Shown: positions 1-9,533 of the stretch, piece after piece
Layout: each line of letters begins with the position of its first letter
Numbering within the stretch: the first letter of the stretch is position 1
From: JAJCYL01 sp040222875
GTDB taxonomy: Bacteria > Bacteroidota > Bacteroidia > Cytophagales > Cyclobacteriaceae
NCBI GenBank assembly: GCA_040222875.1
Contig: JAVKCG010000039.1
Span: 62,001 to 126,000 of the forward strand
Length of the DNA: 64,000 nucleotides
Direction of reading: 5' to 3'
Program-made: the position numbers and the translations under genes
The notes under the pieces: model-generated
What the model saw: the letters and a program-made list of their open reading frames with translations, nothing else
Told to the model about the DNA's origin: nothing
Database searches by the model: none

Positions 1-1409
1 TTCCAGGTATAACTGAACTCCGGGATTTCATAGCTATACCTAATGACGCCGTCAATCTTGATGACATCAACATGAATGTCGAATGGTTAAAAACAGCGTT
101 TACCAAACGAAACTTCACAATTCAAGTACTCGAAACTGAAAACACCCCATTATTCTTTGCCGAGAAAAAAGTAAACAAAAAAGCGCCCACTGTTTTATTC
201 TACATGCATTATGACGGCCAGTCCGTCGATAAGTCAAAATGGGATCAAGACGACCCATTTAAGGCCGTATTGAAGAAAAAGGTAGATGGAAAATGGATAG
301 AAACAGATTGGGAAGAACTAAGTATTGATGGGCCTGAATATCGCATTTTCGGCCGATCATCCTCAGATGATAAAGGGCCTATAATTATGTTGCTTCAGGC
401 CATTGATGCACTTGAAGACAATGAGTTGAAATTGAAGTACAACCTAAAAGTGGTTTTGGACGGAGAGGAAGAAAAAGGGGGCAATCAATTACCAGAAGCA
501 GTTGCTAAATACAGAGACATTTTACAAGCTGATCATATGATCATTAATGACGGCCCTAAACATTTATCAGGGAAACCGACATTGGTTTTTGGGTGTAGGG
601 GCAATACACGGGTAGATATAACGGTTTACGGGACAAGAGTGCATCAACATAGTGGCCATTATGGTAACTACGCTCCAAACCCCGTATTCATGATGGCTCA
701 TCTCCTGGCTTCAATGAAGTCACCTGATGGCAGGGTAATTATTGAGGGTTATTATGATGGCATTGATTTGAATAATGAAATCAAAGAGCGATTGGCTGCA
801 GTACCAGATGATGTTAACACCATTCATCAAACAATTGGTATTGCAAAGCCAGAAGCAGTCGGTAATAACATTCAAGAAGCATTGCAGTTTCCTTCCTTAA
901 ATGTTCGTGGTATTTCTGCTGCCTGGATTGGGAAGGAGGCCAGAACTATTGTGCCTCAGGATGTAACGGCAGCATTTGATCTGAGGTTAGTTCCTGAGAG
1001 TGACCCTGATCGGCTTAAATTGCTAATCAAAAATCATATTGAGGGCCAGGGCTATTATGTAATAGACAGGGCACCGACAGAACAGGAAAGGATGACGCAT
1101 CCTAAAATTGCTACCTATAAAACAGGTAAAGCAACACTTCCTTTTAGAACAGATCTAGATTCTGAAACTGGTGATTGGCTATCGGCAGCGTTAAAAAAAG
1201 GCCTAGGCGAAGATCCGGTCAAAATTAGGATAATGGGTGGAACTGTTCCTACCTCAACCTTCATCAATGAGCTTAATGTTCCAGCCATAATAGTTCCGCT
1301 GGTTAACCCAGACAACAACCAACACAGCCCCAATGAAAACCTCAGGGTTGGTAACTTCACTTATGGAGTACAAGCTTTTCTCTCAATTCTCTTAAATGAG
1401 CCTGAATAA
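1..1409 (+). CDS. M20-family metallopeptidase (5' end outside window)
   Basis: Zinc-dependent amino/carboxy- or dipeptidase of the M20 family. The reading frame is open to the window edge: the codons before the first ATG at 72 translate as PGITELRDFIAIPND, the usual M20 N-terminal helix, so the real start lies upstream and the ATG at 72 is internal. Visible metal-site motifs, in order, are MHYDGQ (His and Asp ligands), SSSDDKGP (bridging Asp), DGEEEKGG (catalytic Glu-Glu), HQHSGHYG in the dimerisation domain, and NQHSPNE (last His). About 467 residues are visible, close to full length for the dipeptidase-like branch. No signal peptide can be judged because the N-terminus is cut. Substrate unknown; the family call is secure. 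Confidence 0.92.
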   Translation, partial: PGITELRDFIAIPNDAVNLDDINMNVEWLKTAFTKRNFTIQVLETENTPLFFAEKKVNKKAPTVLFYMHYDGQSVDKSKWDQDDPFKAVLKKKVDGKWIETDWEELSIDGPEYRIFGRSSSDDKGPIIMLLQAIDALEDNELKLKYNLKVVLDGEEEKGGNQLPEAVAKYRDILQADHMIINDGPKHLSGKPTLVFGCRGNTRVDITVYGTRVHQHSGHYGNYAPNPVFMMAHLLASMKSPDGRVIIEGYYDGIDLNNEIKERLAAVPDDVNTIHQTIGIAKPEAVGNNIQEALQFPSLNVRGISAAWIGKEARTIVPQDVTAAFDLRLVPESDPDRLKLLIKNHIEGQGYYVIDRAPTEQERMTHPKIATYKTGKATLPFRTDLDSETGDWLSAALKKGLGEDPVKIRIMGGTVPTSTFINELNVPAIIVPLVNPDNNQHSPNENLRVGNFTYGVQAFLSILLNEPE

Positions 1410-1410
1410 A

Positions 1411-1437
1411 AAAACCGCCCCATGCTAGGGCGGTTTA
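1411..1437. terminator. Intrinsic terminator, possibly bidirectional
   Basis: Inverted repeat AAACCGCCC (1412-1420) / GGGCGGTTT (1428-1436) with a 7-nt loop. It sits between the convergent M20 peptidase and the 1464-4718 gene. A-tract on one side and short T-tract on the other would let it serve both strands. Confidence 0.8.
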
Positions 1438-1463
1438 TCATGCCTTCTATATTTTAATTTGTT

Positions 1464-4400
1464 CTAATTGAACGTCATCTGATTAGCGTAGAGATCTTCA
1501 TCCAATTCAATGATTTCTTCATCTTCATCAATCACTCCGAGGAATGCCTCCACCAGCTCAATATTCTTCGACATGAGATCATAGAGGTCATCTTTTGCCA
1601 ATACGAGTAAAATGGATTCTTCAATTGTGGTTGCGGAATAATCGTAAATATCTGCATTCACGATATTCTTCTCACCAATCAAGGTGCCAGGCTCAATTAT
1701 TTGCTTAACCTGATCTCCATCATGCAGCTTGACTTTACCTGTAATTGGCAGATAAATTGGTTCATCACCGGCCGATCCTTTTTCGATAATAGTGTGATCT
1801 GGCCCTAACTTGATTTCCTCAACACATTCTGCAACATCAGCCAACACAAGCCCAGAAACACCTTTAAAAAGGTGGAGCTTTTTGAGTCTCAGGGTTATCT
1901 CAAACTTGTATTGCTTTTGGTGATAATCTTCGTCCTCATCCCTAAATACAGGTGGAAGGATTTGTTTATCAAGATCCCTCTTAACCGTAGGGTTAATCCT
2001 GTTAGTCTGGCTGTGATATTCGTTTTTGTTAAGCCGGTAAATGGCCCAGGCAGTGGTTTCAAGAATTAATGGATCGGGGTTAAAGAGATTGGCTATTAAA
2101 TCGTCGGTAACTTCCGTTCCTTCAATTTCCACTAACCTCTGAGTTGCCACGGCTTTAGTGTATCTATTGATATGGTTATAATCCCTATTAATAATTTGCA
2201 ACAGTAGGTCGGCATAGGATTCAAATTGCTCTGGTGGATAGAAGTTGAGAAGCTTTTCGAGGCGTTCGTCAACTTCAATCTCATCCATAATCGGGAAAAG
2301 CTTCGGCTTTAGTTCATCCTCAAGAAAGATATCTAACGACTCCATGGCAAAGGCGATACTATCAGTGGTGCCAAGCTTAAAGTTTTCTCTCACCAACTGA
2401 ACACTCTGAGGATCGTAAATCATGGCCAATAGCATATATATGTTCTCATATGCTTGCGTATTCTCATCAGCCATTGCTGATCTTAGCTCCTCATCCAACT
2501 CAGTCTCTTCAGGTATATCTTGTAAGGCCTTGATGTTCCAGGCGATATCACCAATCCGCTCTTCTATAGCAATCTTAATCCTGGCGGCTTGAAAATCCTT
2601 GGCGTTATAACCGTTATAACTAAGGGCCAATAAGATTTTCGAAACAATTCTTCTATCAGGGAATTCCACTTTTTTCCAAAGCAGGTCAGTAGCCCTTCTA
2701 CCGCCGATTCTACCTAAAATTTGTACAACCCTGATCATGGTTTCCAAATACTGCCCTGTTTTATAAAACGCAGTATCAACCGTATGGAATGCTGGTTCTC
2801 CTGCACTTATCAGTGCACTATCGGCGGAATTACTATATGCACTTACAGATAGGTTTTCTATTAGAATTGGCCATAGCTCTGGCCTGTGTAAAACCCCCGC
2901 CGTTACAATTGCAGTATTGCGAACCCTGGGGTTGATGTCTCTCAAAAGTTCCACCATTAGCGGGATGTATTTTTCATCATCCAGCTTTCTCAGAACCTTG
3001 GCCGCCAGAACTCTATTCTCAGCATCGGTAGATCTTACTAATTTCCTGGCGCTCTCAAACGTTAATTTAAAGTCTCTGGCAGCCTCCATGGTTTTCAACG
3101 CTTGTGCTGCTTCTTTCTTTGCTTCATCGTCAGATTCACGTTTCGCCCTTACGGCAATATCATCGAAATAATCGAAGCAATTCAGTTCACCCAATTTATG
3201 ATAGGCAAAGCGTCTTACCGCCGGATCAGGATGATCGAGTTCATGGATCAGAGACTCTTCAATCAATACTGGCTCCATCCTTTCCATCAATTTGAGAGCA
3301 GTAATAACCGTTTCAGGTTCTTCTTCCTCTATTTCCGATTTCAGTAGGTTTACAGTATTATGTTCGTTTTTGCTTCCCCTCCCTTTCAACTTCTCTTTCT
3401 GGCCTTCTAACGCAATCTTCAGCGTACGCTTATATTGTTGGAAAAGCTTATCAGCGAAGTACACCACAAAAGCTGATAAAAAGATTACGAAGTATGAATA
3501 GTGGATGAGTTTTACCCAAGACACAAAACCCATGGCTATCAAGATTCCACCTGTTGCCAAATTTGCCATCTCACTAACAACGCCCTCAATTCTTGACTGG
3601 ATATCAAACCTGATTTTAATATCAAGCGGTAAGAAGAATAGTTTAAAAGCAGGGCTTTCAAGTGCATCCTTCAGCGAGAGGGTAAATAAGTTGCCCATCG
3701 TTACAAAAAGGAAGAAATAAAGGTAGTCATCATTCTTTTCCAGATATCCGAAAATATGGCCTGAGACGATTGCTCCCATGGTAAATAACACAAGCACAAA
3801 TGGCATCACCATCAGGGATATTCTTAGCCCATACTTTCCAATAATAATATCATTAATGAAACTCTGGAAGATGAACGAGAAGATCATTACTATTCCACTA
3901 AAGAATGAGAGGAATGTTTTCAGATCGTCCTCATCAGGGTACATTACCTCAACCGAGGTCAAAAATGAAAATTCAATAAACCTGCCTGCCCCCATACTGA
4001 AAGCGAGGAATACGCACATCATGCGCAGATACTTATCTTTAAAAAGATCAAAGAAACTGACTTTACGAACTTCCTTATCACCTTGCTTCTTTTGCGTGGC
4101 GCTGTCTAGATTGAAAGCCCTTACAAGCCAAATCGTAAAAAAGAACACACCAAAACATCCTATCGTGGCTACAATCAAAAGATCGTGGGTGTCTGAGTCG
4201 AATGCACCTTGAATAATCGGTATAGAGAAAAAGGTAAGTACGGTTGCTGATAGTTGGCCAGTATCAATACCACCAACAATTCTTTTTGACTGCCTCAAAT
4301 CGAAAATCCTACCAAAAGCTCCCCAAAAGCCTAAAATAATGATCGTTGTAGCTGGGCCTATCATTACAAATTGTAGGAATGACCAATACTCCCAGGGGTA

Positions 4401-4718
4401 CACATAGTAGCCTATTCTAAGGCCTACGACGAAAAGTAGAATGATAAAAATATTCGACATGAGAAGAATCGAATATCTGATATGCTTCTGAAGCCATACA
4501 TACATTACAGTAGAAAAAACACCCGCCACGCCCGCAGCAAAAAACGCTGTATCCATCAGTGTTTCCCCTAATTCATGAATAAAGAGTACCTCTGCTCCAA
4601 TTTGGTAGGTTGCGATAAAAATCCCCATAAAGAAACCTTTACCCAGAAGAAGCCACATGGCCTTTTCTTCACCCTTTTGACCACCAAGGAATGCTATAAA
4701 ACCCTGAAGAATATTCAT
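1464..4718 (-). CDS. Npt1/Npt2-like (ATP/ADP-translocase-type) membrane protein fused to HEAT repeats and a cyclic-nucleotide-binding-like domain
   Basis: A 1084-residue three-part protein. Residues about 15-440 carry some 10-12 hydrophobic segments resembling the NTT (ATP/ADP translocase) and MFS folds. Residues about 470-940 are helical HEAT-type repeats (for example LIHELDHPDPAVRRFAYHKL and MVELLRDINPRVRNTAIV). Residues about 955-1060 form a cNMP-binding/cupin-like beta-roll (LFKGVSGLVLADVAECV followed by GTLIGEKN). The phosphate-binding cassette keeps GE (about residue 1015) but lacks the Pro-Arg that contacts the cyclic phosphate, so classical cAMP binding is doubtful. Related proteins in Bacteroidota are often annotated as nucleotide transporters, but transport is not established. 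It lies alone, separated from neighbours by a terminator and a 110-bp gap. Start ATG at 4718 precedes a plausible membrane N-terminus. Confidence 0.8.
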   Translation of the reverse strand: MNILQGFIAFLGGQKGEEKAMWLLLGKGFFMGIFIATYQIGAEVLFIHELGETLMDTAFFAAGVAGVFSTVMYVWLQKHIRYSILLMSNIFIILLFVVGLRIGYYVYPWEYWSFLQFVMIGPATTIIILGFWGAFGRIFDLRQSKRIVGGIDTGQLSATVLTFFSIPIIQGAFDSDTHDLLIVATIGCFGVFFFTIWLVRAFNLDSATQKKQGDKEVRKVSFFDLFKDKYLRMMCVFLAFSMGAGRFIEFSFLTSVEVMYPDEDDLKTFLSFFSGIVMIFSFIFQSFINDIIIGKYGLRISLMVMPFVLVLFTMGAIVSGHIFGYLEKNDDYLYFFLFVTMGNLFTLSLKDALESPAFKLFFLPLDIKIRFDIQSRIEGVVSEMANLATGGILIAMGFVSWVKLIHYSYFVIFLSAFVVYFADKLFQQYKRTLKIALEGQKEKLKGRGSKNEHNTVNLLKSEIEEEEPETVITALKLMERMEPVLIEESLIHELDHPDPAVRRFAYHKLGELNCFDYFDDIAVRAKRESDDEAKKEAAQALKTMEAARDFKLTFESARKLVRSTDAENRVLAAKVLRKLDDEKYIPLMVELLRDINPRVRNTAIVTAGVLHRPELWPILIENLSVSAYSNSADSALISAGEPAFHTVDTAFYKTGQYLETMIRVVQILGRIGGRRATDLLWKKVEFPDRRIVSKILLALSYNGYNAKDFQAARIKIAIEERIGDIAWNIKALQDIPEETELDEELRSAMADENTQAYENIYMLLAMIYDPQSVQLVRENFKLGTTDSIAFAMESLDIFLEDELKPKLFPIMDEIEVDERLEKLLNFYPPEQFESYADLLLQIINRDYNHINRYTKAVATQRLVEIEGTEVTDDLIANLFNPDPLILETTAWAIYRLNKNEYHSQTNRINPTVKRDLDKQILPPVFRDEDEDYHQKQYKFEITLRLKKLHLFKGVSGLVLADVAECVEEIKLGPDHTIIEKGSAGDEPIYLPITGKVKLHDGDQVKQIIEPGTLIGEKNIVNADIYDYSATTIEESILLVLAKDDLYDLMSKNIELVEAFLGVIDEDEEIIELDEDLYANQMTFN

Positions 4719-4830
4719 ATTGTTATGGTTAGACCCAAGAAGTAATGTTTAGGTGTTTTAAAAGTATTGAATTTCTGGGTCAAACTCAATGAAGTGGAAA
4801 GTCGGTTAACCATCCAATTATAACGACTAG

Positions 4831-5970
4831 TCATTTAAGCGCTGCCATCACCAAACCCATCATCTCACCCAATTTAGAAGGTTCCAGCCATCTGGTGACT
4901 ACGACAAGGTCATTGGCTTTGTCTACAACAATATAATTTCCACCAAAACCAGCGGCATAGTAGATGTCCTCGGATAAATCGTTGTCCCATTTTCGATCAC
5001 CACGGTTGAGCCACCACATGTAACCATATGACGCATTAGCTTTTGATGATTTCTGAACCATCTTTACCCAGTCCTCAGAGATAAGTTGTTGACCATTCCA
5101 ATTTCCATTTCTCAGAAACAAAAGGCCGAATCTGGCGTGATCTGCTGCGCTAATAAAAACTCCGCCTCCAGAATGGCCACCGCCACTTACCGACTGCATT
5201 TTAAGGCCATCAATTGTTACCCACGAGTTTTCATAGCCATACCATCGCCAGGTTGATGAGGCGCCAATCGGGTCCATAATCTTTTCTTTCAAAACTTGCG
5301 GTAAGGGCTTTCTCCAGACATGTAAGAGGGAGTATGCCAGTACGTTTACCCGTACATCATTGTACTCGTAACTTGAACCAGGCTCCAGTAGCTCACGCTT
5401 TTTCCAGTCGTGGATGTCACCTTCCTGAGGAGGCCGATCGCCCCAATCCTGCATACCGAAAAGGTCTCCATACCAGTCAGACGATTGGGTTAGAAGATGA
5501 TCCCATGTGATTTTGGCATTATGGTTCCCTTCAAAGGTGCCGTCCCAAACATGATTGGCTACTTTGTCATTTACATCTTTAATCAGGCCTGCATCTAATG
5601 CTAATCCAGCAGTTGTTGAAAGATAGCTTTTGGTTACGCTGAAGGTCATGTCCACTCTATCAATGTCCCCCCATTTAGCAATGATGTAGCCACCTTTAAT
5701 AACTAAACCAGCCGGCCCACCACGCCTTTTTGTAGGGCCAACTATTTCATGATACGGCTCACGTTCAAAACCCTTCAGTATCGCCTGGCGCATATCAACT
5801 GCTCCTGAATATTCATTGGCCATCGCAAATTCCACTGCTTTATTCAAATCAGGAACATCAACTTTCAATAATTTCGGATCTTTCTCTTCCCATATTTTAC
5901 CTGGGAAATATTGTGCTTCGGCGGTTCCTATATAAAGAAAAGCTATTATTATACTTAAAAAGGTTTTCAT
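4831..5970 (-). CDS. Secreted serine hydrolase, beta-lactamase/penicillin-binding-like (class C fold)
   Basis: Predicted periplasmic or outer-membrane-associated serine hydrolase of the beta-lactamase-related family (EstB/peptidase/6-aminohexanoate-hydrolase type). I start it at the ATG at 5970, which gives a clean signal peptide MKTFLSIIIAFLYIGTAEAQ; an ATG 27 nt upstream adds a polar extension that spoils it. The catalytic SxxK appears as SVTK (about residue 110), the second motif Y-x-N as YEYNDV, and the KTG-equivalent as HSGGG. About 379 residues, normal for the family. It follows the 6028-9057 gene by 57 bp on the same strand and is probably co-transcribed. Substrate cannot be deduced; true beta-lactam resistance is unlikely from sequence alone. 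Confidence 0.87.
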   Translation of the reverse strand: MKTFLSIIIAFLYIGTAEAQYFPGKIWEEKDPKLLKVDVPDLNKAVEFAMANEYSGAVDMRQAILKGFEREPYHEIVGPTKRRGGPAGLVIKGGYIIAKWGDIDRVDMTFSVTKSYLSTTAGLALDAGLIKDVNDKVANHVWDGTFEGNHNAKITWDHLLTQSSDWYGDLFGMQDWGDRPPQEGDIHDWKKRELLEPGSSYEYNDVRVNVLAYSLLHVWRKPLPQVLKEKIMDPIGASSTWRWYGYENSWVTIDGLKMQSVSGGGHSGGGVFISAADHARFGLLFLRNGNWNGQQLISEDWVKMVQKSSKANASYGYMWWLNRGDRKWDNDLSEDIYYAAGFGGNYIVVDKANDLVVVTRWLEPSKLGEMMGLVMAALK

Positions 5971-6027
5971 TGTGTAATCGTTTATGCTTGGGTTCAATAG
6001 TAAATGTTTGACCTTGACCGTGAGTTG

Positions 6028-9000
6028 TTATTTAATTTTCGAATACTGACTTTTTAAATCATCGAATTTCGCTTTTAATTCTGCGTAGCGGTCGTAAGCA
6101 TCCTTACCAGGAACCTGATCTGCCCTGTTCAGCATAGACCCTAAATATCTTGTCTGATCGATTAACATCGGTGTCATATAAATCCCTTCTGATGTAACCA
6201 ATTCTGATTTGATGGTTTTCAGACTTGAGGTTGTCTTTTTTGCTTTTGAAGATTTATCCTCCTTCAACACTTTAAGGAGATCTTCAATTTCAGCACCTAT
6301 TTTTCTTGATGCATCCAATAAATCCCTCACCTGAAGAGCAAGCATTTCTTGCTTATTCAAATGATCCATTGTAACGCCAGCATGCATTAGATTAGGGTTC
6401 ATTAGCAACTCAAACTCCTGCGTTTGAGAATTCCCATTGACATTCAATCTTGCAGAGTATTTACCTGGTTTGACCAAAGGGCCATTGCTGTAAGGGTTCT
6501 TTTTAGCCCATGCACCTTGATGCTGCAAATCCCATCTAAACCTATTGGTGCCCACTTTTTTTGTGAGACCTGATCGACCACCTTCATCAAAAAACCCTGT
6601 GGCCATATCTGTGGTGCCTTCATCTTTTTTTGGTTTTTCTGCACTTGTGAACGACGAGATCACTTTTCCCGAATCATCTAAAATTTCAAGTGTTACTTCT
6701 CCGTCAATTTCATTTTTTAAATAATAGTCGATTGGCAAAGACATCTTGGGATAGTCCGGTATTGGCTCTTCCACTCTTGGCCGATGTGAGTACCTAAGCA
6801 AATGAGTGTTTTGCGGTTTAAAAAGATAGGTATCTTTTCCTGCAACCCGATCTACCTGCTGAATTGAGGATAAATTGTCTAAAACCCAAAATCCCCGGCC
6901 CATGGTAGACATTACCAGAGTTTGGCGGTAAGCCCTGATATCAGTAACTGGCGTTACTGGGAGGTTTTGATTGAACGGTTTCCATGACTGACCATCATCA
7001 TGGGATATAAACAAACCAAACTCAGTACCAGCATAAAGTAATCCCTCCACGTTGGGATCTTCCCTAACCACTCTGGTTGGATAATCTGAAGGAATTCCAT
7101 TGCTGCCATTTGTTAAAAGCGACCAACTTGCACCATAGTCCATGGTTTTATAGATGTAAGGCTTCCAATCTCCAAGTTGATAGCGTAGAACAGCAGCATA
7201 AGCTTTGCCTTCACGGTGAGGCGAAGGTTCAACGCAATCTACCCTACCACCTTTTGGCATGTTAGGGGTTACGTTCTTCCAATTAGTGCCACCATTTTGC
7301 GTCACATGAATAGGCCCATCATTCGCCCCTACCCAAATTAACCCTTCTTTCAGGGGCGATTCCCTAATTGCGTAAATGGTGCTATAATATTCTTCACCGG
7401 TTACATCCCGGGTAATTGGCGTACCAGGAACAACCTGTTTATCGGCCTCGAAGGCAGTCAAATCAGGAGAGATGGTTTGCCAAGTAACACCGTCGTCAGT
7501 TGTTTTATGAACATACTGAGAAGTGTGGTAAACAACATCGGGGTTATGTTGAGATACATGCACCGGAGCTACCCTCTGAAACCTGAATTTTAAGTCTTTG
7601 GGGTTATGTCCGTAAATATTGGCCGCACCGACATAATATTGTTTTTCCTGACCTGTTCGTTTGTCAAAAACGCCGAATCGACCTTTGCAATCAGAATAAA
7701 CAACGTTGTGGTTACCAGGCTTAGGAACTGCCGGACCTGTTTCGCAACCTCCTGTTGCCATCCAAAAGCCAGTGCCACCTCCGGGGTGGCCGTAAGGAGG
7801 CAGTATCGGGACCGCAATAGTGGTATTGTCTTGCTGACCTGAGTACACCCAAAATGGATATTGGTCATCTACCTCAATTTGATAGAGCTCCGCTGTCGAT
7901 TGGTTATGCTGGCTTGACCAGGTTGCACCGCTGTTTGTAGAGATATTGGCGCCGCCATCATTTGACTGAATATAAATCGAAGTGTCCTTTGGGTTTATCC
8001 AGATGTCATGATGATCGCCATGTGGGGCTTCAAATTTTTTCCATGTTTTTCCGGCATCATTCGATCTGACTGCCGGGTTTGCAAAAGAGTAAACTATATC
8101 GGCATTCAGCGGATTGGCGTCAACATTGGTATAATAAAACGGCCTATTTACAAGGTCTTTGTTATCGCTTACCTGAGTGAATGTTTCGGCTTGATCATCA
8201 GACCGATAAAGTCCACCTTGCTTTTCAGGAGCTTCAACCACAACATACACCCTATTTGGATCGGCTGCTGAAACAGCCAAATCTGCTTTTCCAATTAACC
8301 CCTGGGGAAGGCCGGAGCTCTTTTTAGACCAGGTTTCGCCGCCATCTGTCGATTTATAAACCCCTCCACATTGGTCACATCCACTGATAATAGTCCATGG
8401 CTTCCTTTCTCCTCGCCATAGAGTCGCATATAGGATATTTGGGTTTCCAGGTGCAAATTCAATATCCACAGCACCAACGCTATCTGAGTGATAAAGTACT
8501 TTTTTCCATGATTCACCACCATCCGAGGTTTTGTAAACCCCACGTTCTTCATTTTTTTGGAATGCCTGGCCAATGGCCGCTACAAAAACTGTATTCGGAT
8601 CGTCAGGATGAATTTCAACTGCACCAATTTGCCCTGTTTGCATTAGGCCAATATGCGACCATGATTTGCCTGCATCAATAGATTTATAAACACCTTTGCC
8701 TGTAATTACATTTGACCGAAGGCCATCTGAGCCAGTTCCAACGTAAACGATATCGGGGTTTGACTGCACAACTCTGATTGCCCCAATTGAGGGAGTGGCA
8801 AAATAGCCATCGGAAACATTGCTCCAGGTAATGCCGTAATCGGTTGTTTTCCAAACGCCACCGCCTGTGGCACCCTGGTAAAATGTGCCTGGCTGATCAG
8901 CAATTCCAGCTACGGTAGTTACTCTACCACCCCTGGTCGGACCAATATTTCTAAACTCAAAAGCTTGATAAAGCTGTTCTTCAGTTTGTGCCTGGAGCAC

Positions 9001-9057
9001 ACTTGAGAACGAAAACCAAATTAAAATAAAAGAAACTAATCGATTGATCTTAAGCAT
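6028..9057 (-). CDS. Secreted VPS10/sortilin-like BNR-repeat beta-propeller protein
   Basis: A roughly 1010-residue exported protein. A start at 9057 gives MLKINRLVSFILIWFSF...LQAQ as signal peptide; an ATG at 9072 is an alternative. The mature part opens with FEFRNIGPTRGGRVTTVAG and then has many Asp-box/BNR turns of the S-x-D-x-G-x-x-W type (SIDAGKSW, TSDGGESW, STDGGETW, MDYGASW, SHDDGQSW), as in VPS10/sortilin and xyloglucanase-type propellers. The last 250 residues lack these repeats and look like a beta-sandwich followed by helices (LLDASRKIGAEIEDLLKVL). Database names for this family include glycosyl hydrolase, but no catalytic residues can be named here, so a sugar or peptide ligand is only inference. 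It precedes the serine hydrolase in a likely two-gene operon. Confidence 0.82.
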   Translation of the reverse strand: MLKINRLVSFILIWFSFSSVLQAQTEEQLYQAFEFRNIGPTRGGRVTTVAGIADQPGTFYQGATGGGVWKTTDYGITWSNVSDGYFATPSIGAIRVVQSNPDIVYVGTGSDGLRSNVITGKGVYKSIDAGKSWSHIGLMQTGQIGAVEIHPDDPNTVFVAAIGQAFQKNEERGVYKTSDGGESWKKVLYHSDSVGAVDIEFAPGNPNILYATLWRGERKPWTIISGCDQCGGVYKSTDGGETWSKKSSGLPQGLIGKADLAVSAADPNRVYVVVEAPEKQGGLYRSDDQAETFTQVSDNKDLVNRPFYYTNVDANPLNADIVYSFANPAVRSNDAGKTWKKFEAPHGDHHDIWINPKDTSIYIQSNDGGANISTNSGATWSSQHNQSTAELYQIEVDDQYPFWVYSGQQDNTTIAVPILPPYGHPGGGTGFWMATGGCETGPAVPKPGNHNVVYSDCKGRFGVFDKRTGQEKQYYVGAANIYGHNPKDLKFRFQRVAPVHVSQHNPDVVYHTSQYVHKTTDDGVTWQTISPDLTAFEADKQVVPGTPITRDVTGEEYYSTIYAIRESPLKEGLIWVGANDGPIHVTQNGGTNWKNVTPNMPKGGRVDCVEPSPHREGKAYAAVLRYQLGDWKPYIYKTMDYGASWSLLTNGSNGIPSDYPTRVVREDPNVEGLLYAGTEFGLFISHDDGQSWKPFNQNLPVTPVTDIRAYRQTLVMSTMGRGFWVLDNLSSIQQVDRVAGKDTYLFKPQNTHLLRYSHRPRVEEPIPDYPKMSLPIDYYLKNEIDGEVTLEILDDSGKVISSFTSAEKPKKDEGTTDMATGFFDEGGRSGLTKKVGTNRFRWDLQHQGAWAKKNPYSNGPLVKPGKYSARLNVNGNSQTQEFELLMNPNLMHAGVTMDHLNKQEMLALQVRDLLDASRKIGAEIEDLLKVLKEDKSSKAKKTTSSLKTIKSELVTSEGIYMTPMLIDQTRYLGSMLNRADQVPGKDAYDRYAELKAKFDDLKSQYSKIK

Positions 9058-9128
9058 AATAATGTTGACCATAGTTGAAATTCGAAATTACAAAAGTGCT
9101 TATTGCGATGCCGCCCACTTATATAAAA

Positions 9129-9158
9129 TTGGAAGTTTAATCCACTGATTTAGCTTTG
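9129..9158 (+). promoter_or_regulatory. Candidate Bacteroidota-type promoter for the response regulator
   Basis: TAGCTTTG at 9151-9158 matches the Bacteroidota -7 motif TAnnTTTG exactly, and TTGG at 9129-9132 is a plausible -33 element with an 18-nt spacer. The expected transcription start falls within a few bases of the ATG at 9164, so the message would be leaderless or nearly so. Confidence 0.45.
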
Positions 9159-9163
9159 TAGTT

Positions 9164-9526
9164 ATGACCAGCCGTAAGACCTACACCTGCATTGCACTTG
9201 ATGATGATCCGCTTTTTTTGAAAACAATAGAGGCATATATAAATGAAATACCGTGGCTTCAGCTTATAGCAAAATTTACAAATTCAGTTGAAGGAACTGT
9301 TGCTATCACAAAAGAGAAACCCGATTTGTTAATCCTGGATTATCAAATGCCTTACTTGGATGGATTAGATGTGATTGACACCCTTGAAAAGAAGCCAAAA
9401 GTACTGGTAATTAGCGGACACCTGGATGAATTGAGCCTCCCTGAAGTTGAAGCTGACAAGATTGTGAGCAAGGCAAGGATTCGATCATTCCGAGATTTAG
9501 AATCTGTAATTCAGGAGATATTATAG
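9164..9526 (+). CDS. Single-domain response regulator (CheY-like receiver)
   Basis: A 120-residue receiver domain with no output domain. The acidic pocket is D13-D15 (ALDDDPLF), the phospho-acceptor is D59 (LILDYQMP), the switch residue is S84 (LVISGH) and the conserved Lys is K103 (VSKARI). All residues needed for phosphorylation are present. The protein would act by protein-protein contact or as a phosphorelay intermediate rather than by binding DNA. It faces the TPR-histidine kinase at 9534-11417 with only 7 bp between stop codons, so the two may be partners even though they are not in one operon; this is inference. Confidence 0.9.
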   Translation: MTSRKTYTCIALDDDPLFLKTIEAYINEIPWLQLIAKFTNSVEGTVAITKEKPDLLILDYQMPYLDGLDVIDTLEKKPKVLVISGHLDELSLPEVEADKIVSKARIRSFRDLESVIQEIL

Positions 9527-9533
9527 ACGTACT

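Noticed and set aside
3778..4212. A 144-codon plus-strand frame
   Set aside because: It is antisense to the membrane domain of the 1464-4718 gene and has no recognisable motif.
4831..5970. An antibiotic-resistance beta-lactamase
   Set aside because: It has the fold motifs but belongs to the broad serine-hydrolase group; sequence gives no support for beta-lactam hydrolysis.
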